From Agromyces fucosus (lineage in GTDB: Bacteria > Actinomycetota > Actinomycetes > Actinomycetales > Microbacteriaceae): a DNA stretch of 64,000 bases. Both the position numbers and the translations under genes were made by a program. This document shows, one piece after another, positions 60,238 to 64,000 of the stretch. The stretch covers positions 310,001 through 374,000 of the forward strand of contig NZ_SDPO01000003.1 in assembly GCF_004134865.1 (NCBI RefSeq), given 5' to 3'. Under the pieces are notes generated by a model. The model was not told the origin of the DNA. It saw only the letters and a program-made list of their open reading frames with translations, and did not search any database. Every line of letters begins with the position of its first letter. Within the stretch, counting starts at the first letter, position 1.

Positions 60238-61272
60238 ATGAGCTGGCGCATGCCGTCCGAGACCGCACCCCATGAGCGCACCTGGATGGCGTTCCCGGTC
60301 ACCGACAACGTCGCCGACGAGACGCCCGGCGGCGTCGAGCGCACGCTCGCGGCCTGGGCCGCGGTCGCGAACGCGATCACCGAGTTCGAACCCGTCTCGA
60401 TCCTCGTCGACCCGAGCGAACTCGAGAACGCCCGGCGCCTGCTCGACCCCGCGGTCGAGATCGTCGAATGCCCGGTCGACGAGTTCTGGATGCGCGACCA
60501 CGGCCCCACCTTCGTCGTCGACGACGAGCGACCCGGCGTGCTCGGCGCAGTCGACTGGACCTTCAACGGCTGGGGCGCGCCGAGCTGGGCGAGCTGGGAG
60601 AAGTCGGCCGAGCACGCCCGCTTCATCGCCGATCGCGTCGGTGCCGAGCTCGTCTCGAGCGCACTCGTGAACGAGGGCGGCGGCATCCACGTCGACGGCG
60701 AGGGCACGGTGCTGCTCACCGAGACCGTGCAGCTCGACCCGCGCCGCAACCCCTACGCCGACAAGCGGCGTGTCGAGGCCGAGATGGCCCGCACGATCGG
60801 GGCGACGACGGCGATCTGGCTGCCGCGCGGCCTGACCCGCGACTACGACGAGCTCGGCACGAACGGGCACGTCGACATCGTCGCGACGCTCACCTCGCCC
60901 GGCCAGGTGCTCGTGCACTCGCAGCGCAACCCCGAGCACCCCGACTTCGAGGTGAGCCGCGAGATCGTCGCGCTGCTCGCCGGGTCGACGGATGCCGCGG
61001 GGCGCACGCTCGAGGTCACCGAGCTCCCGGCGCCGTCGACCATCCGCGATCACGAGGGCTTCGTCGACTACAGCTACGTCAACCACCTGGTCGTGAACGG
61101 CGGCGTCATCGCGTGCGGCTTCGGCGACGACGAAGCGGATGCCGCGGCGCGCGGGATCCTCGAGGCCGCTTACCCGGGCCGACGTGCCGTGACGGTCGAC
61201 GCGCGACAGGTCTTCACGGGCGGCGGCGGCATCCACTGCATCACGCAGCAGCAGCCGGTGGTCGCTCCATGA
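60238..61272 (+). CDS. aguA: Agmatine deiminase (AguA-type)
   Basis: 344 residues. Family motifs PSETAPHERTWMAFPV, EFWMRDHGPTFV (Asp/His), EGGGIHVDGEG, NGHVDIVATL and the C-terminal nucleophile Cys334 in GGGGIHCITQQQP match agmatine deiminases of the peptidyl-arginine-deiminase fold. It converts agmatine to N-carbamoylputrescine plus ammonia, feeding putrescine synthesis or amine degradation. The start ATG at 60238 follows CGGAGGA; an in-frame Met at 60169 overlaps the operator region. It overlaps the amidase gene by four bases. Confidence 0.9.
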   Translation: MSWRMPSETAPHERTWMAFPVTDNVADETPGGVERTLAAWAAVANAITEFEPVSILVDPSELENARRLLDPAVEIVECPVDEFWMRDHGPTFVVDDERPGVLGAVDWTFNGWGAPSWASWEKSAEHARFIADRVGAELVSSALVNEGGGIHVDGEGTVLLTETVQLDPRRNPYADKRRVEAEMARTIGATTAIWLPRGLTRDYDELGTNGHVDIVATLTSPGQVLVHSQRNPEHPDFEVSREIVALLAGSTDAAGRTLEVTELPAPSTIRDHEGFVDYSYVNHLVVNGGVIACGFGDDEADAAARGILEAAYPGRRAVTVDARQVFTGGGGIHCITQQQPVVAP

Positions 61273-63023
61273 GCCCGTTCGACGTCGTCGAGGCCTCGAT
61301 CGCGGAACTCCGCGCCGCGCTCGAGTCGGGTCGCGTCACGGCGGTCGAGCTGCTCGACGCCTATCTCGCTCGCATCGCGGCGTTCGACGGGCCTGAGACG
61401 CCCACCGCGCTCAACGCCCTCGTCGTGATGAACCCGGAAGCCCGTGCCGACGCGCTCGCCGCCGACGAGCGCCGTGCCGCCGGTCAGGTGCTCGGGCCGC
61501 TCGACGGCATCCCCTTCACCGCGAAGGACAGCTACCTCGCCCGCGGGCTCACGGCGGCCGCGGGCTCGCCCGCCTTCGAGCACCTCGTCGCGCAGCGCGA
61601 CGCGTTCACGATCGAGCGCCTGCGCGGCGCCGGCGCCGTGCTCATCGGCCTCACGAACATGCCGCCCATGGCCAACGGCGGCATGCAGCGCGGCGTGTAC
61701 GGCCGCGCCGAGAGCCCCTACAACGCGGAGTACCTCACCGCGGCCTTCGGCTCGGGATCGTCGAACGGCTCGGGCACCGCGACCGCGGCGTCGTTCGCGG
61801 CCTTCGGCCTCGCCGAGGAGACGTGGTCGTCGGGCCGCGCGCCCGCCTCGAACAACGGGCTCTGCGCGTACACGCCCTCGCGCGGCGTCATCTCGGTGCG
61901 CGGCAACTGGCCGCTCGTGCCCACGATGGACGTCGTCGTGCCGCACACCCGCACGATGGCCGACCTCCTCGAGGTGCTCGACGTGATCGTCGCCGACGAC
62001 CCCGATGCGCGCGGCGACTTCTGGCGGGTGCAGCCGTGGGTCGAGATCCCCGCGGCATCCGCGATCCGCCCCGCCTCGTACGCGGCGCTCGCGACGGGCG
62101 CGGCAGCGACGGATGCCACGGCCGGTGCCGGCCCGCTCGCCGGCAGCCGCATCGGCGTTCCTCGCATGTACGTCAACGCCGACCCCGAGGCCGGCACCGC
62201 CGAGCCCGGCCGCACGCCCGGCATCGGCGGTGCGACCGGGCAGCGCATCGAGACCCGCGCCTCGGTGATCGAGCTCTGGGAGGCGGCCCGCCGCGACCTC
62301 GAGACTGCGGGCGCCGAGGTCGTGCTCGTCGACTTCCCCGTCGTGTCGAACTACGAGGGCGACCGCCCGGGCGCGCCCACGATCGAGACGCGGGGTCTCG
62401 TGAGCCACGAGTACCTGCGCCGCGAGATCGTCGACCTCTCGGCTTGGGCCTGGAACGACTTCCTCGACGCGAACGGCGATCCGGCCCTGCACGCCCTCGC
62501 CGACGTCGACGGCGAGCGCATCTTCCCGCAGCCCGAGGGCGCCCTGCCCGACCGGTACACGGGCTTCGAGGACGACATCGCCGAGTACCCCGAGTGGGCG
62601 CGCTCGCACCCCGGTGCCACGCTCGCCGACATGCCCGAGCTCGAAGCGGGGCTGCGCGGCCTCGAGGAGACGCGGCGCATCGACCTCGAGCAGTGGATGG
62701 ACGACCTCGGCCTCGACGCCGTCGCCTTCCCCGCCGTCGCCGACGTCGGCCCTGCCGACATGGACGTGAACGAGGCATCCGCCGATCTCGGCTGGCGCAA
62801 CGGCGTCTGGGTCGCGAACGGCAACCTCGTGCCGCGCCACCTCGGCATCCCGACCGTCACGGTGCCGATGGGGCTCCTGCGTGACATCCGGATGCCGGTG
62901 GGCCTCACGTTCGCCGGACGCGCCTACGACGACTCCGCCCTGCTCGCGCTCGCTGCGGCGTTCGAGGCGCTGCCGGCCTCGACCGCGAGGCGCGTGGCGC
63001 CGCCGCGGACGCCCTCGCTCTGA
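61269..63023 (+). CDS. Amidase-signature hydrolase
   Basis: 584 residues. The amidase-signature catalytic Lys86 is in IPFTAKDSYL. The Gly/Ser-rich loop FGSGSSNGSGTATAAS carries the cis-Ser (Ser165), and the nucleophile Ser188 is in ETWSSGRAPASNN, a divergent form of the usual GGS(I/V)R motif. The second half has DAVAFPAVADVG and MPVGLTFAGRAYDDSALL. It may hydrolyse the carbamoyl amide produced by the deiminase, but this is unproven because the usual enzyme for that step belongs to the nitrilase family. The ATG overlaps the deiminase stop by four bases. Confidence 0.85.
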   Translation: MSPFDVVEASIAELRAALESGRVTAVELLDAYLARIAAFDGPETPTALNALVVMNPEARADALAADERRAAGQVLGPLDGIPFTAKDSYLARGLTAAAGSPAFEHLVAQRDAFTIERLRGAGAVLIGLTNMPPMANGGMQRGVYGRAESPYNAEYLTAAFGSGSSNGSGTATAASFAAFGLAEETWSSGRAPASNNGLCAYTPSRGVISVRGNWPLVPTMDVVVPHTRTMADLLEVLDVIVADDPDARGDFWRVQPWVEIPAASAIRPASYAALATGAAATDATAGAGPLAGSRIGVPRMYVNADPEAGTAEPGRTPGIGGATGQRIETRASVIELWEAARRDLETAGAEVVLVDFPVVSNYEGDRPGAPTIETRGLVSHEYLRREIVDLSAWAWNDFLDANGDPALHALADVDGERIFPQPEGALPDRYTGFEDDIAEYPEWARSHPGATLADMPELEAGLRGLEETRRIDLEQWMDDLGLDAVAFPAVADVGPADMDVNEASADLGWRNGVWVANGNLVPRHLGIPTVTVPMGLLRDIRMPVGLTFAGRAYDDSALLALAAAFEALPASTARRVAPPRTPSL

Positions 63024-63085
63024 GCGGGGCGCGAGTGCGGGCGCGGCGGCCGGTCCCGCGGCGCCGCCGGGGTTAGTCTGACGCC

Positions 63086-63457
63086 ATGGCGGTCAGTCGG
63101 AGCCGTACGGCGGTCTACGCGCGTCGGCGCAAACGTCGCATGGCGCAGCACACGCACGACCTCAGTGACGAGCAGTGGGCCGCGCTCGCCGCCGAGTGGC
63201 AGGGGTGCGCGTACTGCGGTGCGAGCGACCGGCCGCTGCAGCGCGACTGCGTGCAGCCCATCTCGCGCGGCGGTCGCTACACGCTCGGCAACGTGGTTCC
63301 CGCGTGCGGCTCGTGCAACGCCAGCAAGTCCAACGACGAGGTGACGTCGTGGATGCGTCGCAAGAAGCTCGACGAGCGCGCCTTCCTGCTGCGGCACTAC
63401 GAGGTCGGCATGCTGATGGCCGCGCGATTCCCGAATCCGGATGCTTCGCCCGAGTGA
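63086..63457 (+). CDS. HNH-endonuclease-like protein
   Basis: 123 residues. A Cys4 zinc site (CAYCGASDRPLQRDC start, CGSCN end) surrounds a degenerate HNH core, DCVQPISRGGRYTLGNVVPACGSCNASKSND, in which the usual Asp-His pair reads Asp-Cys. The basic N-terminus (RRRKRRM) could bind nucleic acid. A TAGTCT box at 63074-63079, six bases before the ATG, suggests leaderless expression. No neighbouring phage or methylase genes are present, so this may be a household or domesticated HNH protein. Confidence 0.72.
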   Translation: MAVSRSRTAVYARRRKRRMAQHTHDLSDEQWAALAAEWQGCAYCGASDRPLQRDCVQPISRGGRYTLGNVVPACGSCNASKSNDEVTSWMRRKKLDERAFLLRHYEVGMLMAARFPNPDASPE

Positions 63458-63487
63458 GTCGCGCATTCAGCTGGTGCGAGCACGCGC

Positions 63488-64000
63488 TCAGTTGCTGAGG
63501 ATCGGGGCGCGGGTCGGCGTCAGCCGGCGGACGTGGAGCACGATGTCGAGCACGAAGACCAGCATGATGCCGATGAGGCAGACGCGCGTGACGTCATCGG
63601 CGGCGGGCGAGACGAAGATGGGGCCTGCCGTGAGGCTCCACGTCACCAGGGCGAGGAAGGCGACGTCGTTCGCGATCGAGATCAGGCGGATCGTGCGGGT
63701 GTAGCGGCCGGCGATGAGCAGCGCCAACCCGACGGCGAAGGCCATGGCCCAGAGCACCACGAACCAGGGTGCGCGCCACGCGAGGAACTCGGGGTCGAAC
63801 ACGAAGGCCTCGATGACCGGCTGCGGCAGCCCGGGGGCGATCACTGCCAACCAGGGCAGCGCGATCAGCACGGAAGCACCGAGCGCGCCGAACGACATGG
63901 CGAGCACGAGGCCCGCGCGGTTGACTCGGTCGCGGTCGAGCACCTGAGGTGGGATATGCGGCGCCACCCGCGGCTCGGCCTGCGGTGCGCTGTCAGTCGC
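63488..64000 (-). CDS. Four-helix membrane protein, 5' end beyond window
   Basis: About 160 residues are visible, with four predicted membrane helices (about 22-42, 62-80, 90-110 and 125-145 from GTG 63967) and a basic C-terminus. The frame remains open to the right edge, with Ala/Pro/Glu-rich codons upstream of that GTG, so the start may lie outside the window. No family motif was recognised; it may belong to small HAAS/DUF-type actinobacterial membrane proteins. Confidence 0.5.
   Translation of the reverse strand, partial: ATDSAPQAEPRVAPHIPPQVLDRDRVNRAGLVLAMSFGALGASVLIALPWLAVIAPGLPQPVIEAFVFDPEFLAWRAPWFVVLWAMAFAVGLALLIAGRYTRTIRLISIANDVAFLALVTWSLTAGPIFVSPAADDVTRVCLIGIMLVFVLDIVLHVRRLTPTRAPILSN

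Noticed and set aside
63086..63457. HNH gene as part of a mobile element
   Set aside because: No integrase, inverted ends, target duplications or composition change around it.

Overview
The window is chromosomal DNA of a high-GC actinobacterium, most likely Microbacteriaceae and plausibly close to Agromyces. Support for this: very high GC, frequent GTG starts, dense ATGA/GTGA gene overlaps, a mycoredoxin-like protein (implying mycothiol redox chemistry), F420/FMN luciferase-type oxidoreductases, leaderless promoters with a TAGnnT box a few bases before the start codon, and dispersed GAGACC inverted repeats. The genus assignment is inference. I see no tRNA, rRNA, CRISPR array, insertion sequence, phage gene or replication origin.

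Layout. 1-5.3 kb: the end of a DUF3592 membrane protein, a large secreted GH110-type alpha-galactosidase with its own promoter and operator-like repeats, and an orphan lipoprotein. 5.4-10.4 kb: phenylacetate operon 1 (paaJ-paaF-paaH-paaZ). 10.6-15.8 kb: a RecQ helicase with a phosphoribosyltransferase-like tail, two small hypothetical genes, and a TetR-controlled two-gene ABC exporter. 15.9-18.7 kb (minus strand): STAS-like protein, TetR regulator (probable PaaR), paaK, paaI. 18.9-23.6 kb: phenylacetate operon 2 (paaA-B-C-D-E-G). 23.7-30.1 kb (minus): a six-gene Mrp/Mnh Na+/H+ antiporter operon, every gene overlapping the next by four bases. 30.2-32.1 kb (minus): a NarL-type two-component system. 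32.2-34.0 kb: a secreted SMP-30-like propeller coupled to an ankyrin lipoprotein. 34.1-38.9 kb (minus): a branched-chain-amino-acid-type ABC importer with a fused permease-ATPase. 39-45 kb: sulfurtransferase, methyltransferase, FKBP lipoprotein, an ECF-type transporter behind an iron-box-like site, and a hexapeptide protein. 45-64 kb: a formylglycine-type arylsulfatase, a small DUF6325-type cluster, two luciferase-like oxidoreductases, an FAD oxidase, a baeRF-like protein, a mycoredoxin, a large RecB-nuclease/helicase fusion, a TetR-controlled agmatine deiminase plus amidase pair, an HNH protein, and a membrane protein cut by the window edge.

How it works together. The two paa operons and paaK/paaI encode the whole aerobic hybrid route: phenylacetate to phenylacetyl-CoA (PaaK), ring epoxidation (PaaABCDE), isomerisation to oxepin-CoA (PaaG), ring opening and aldehyde oxidation (PaaZ), then beta-oxidation-like steps to acetyl-CoA and succinyl-CoA (PaaF, PaaH, PaaJ), with PaaI as rescue thioesterase. 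A 22-bp site resembling the PaaR operator lies before paaJ, in the paaI/paaA divergent region, and before the ABC importer 15-33 kb away. This makes the importer a candidate phenylacetate or aromatic-acid uptake system. Both paa operons end in the same roughly 44-bp palindrome, which is the most unusual repeated structure here.
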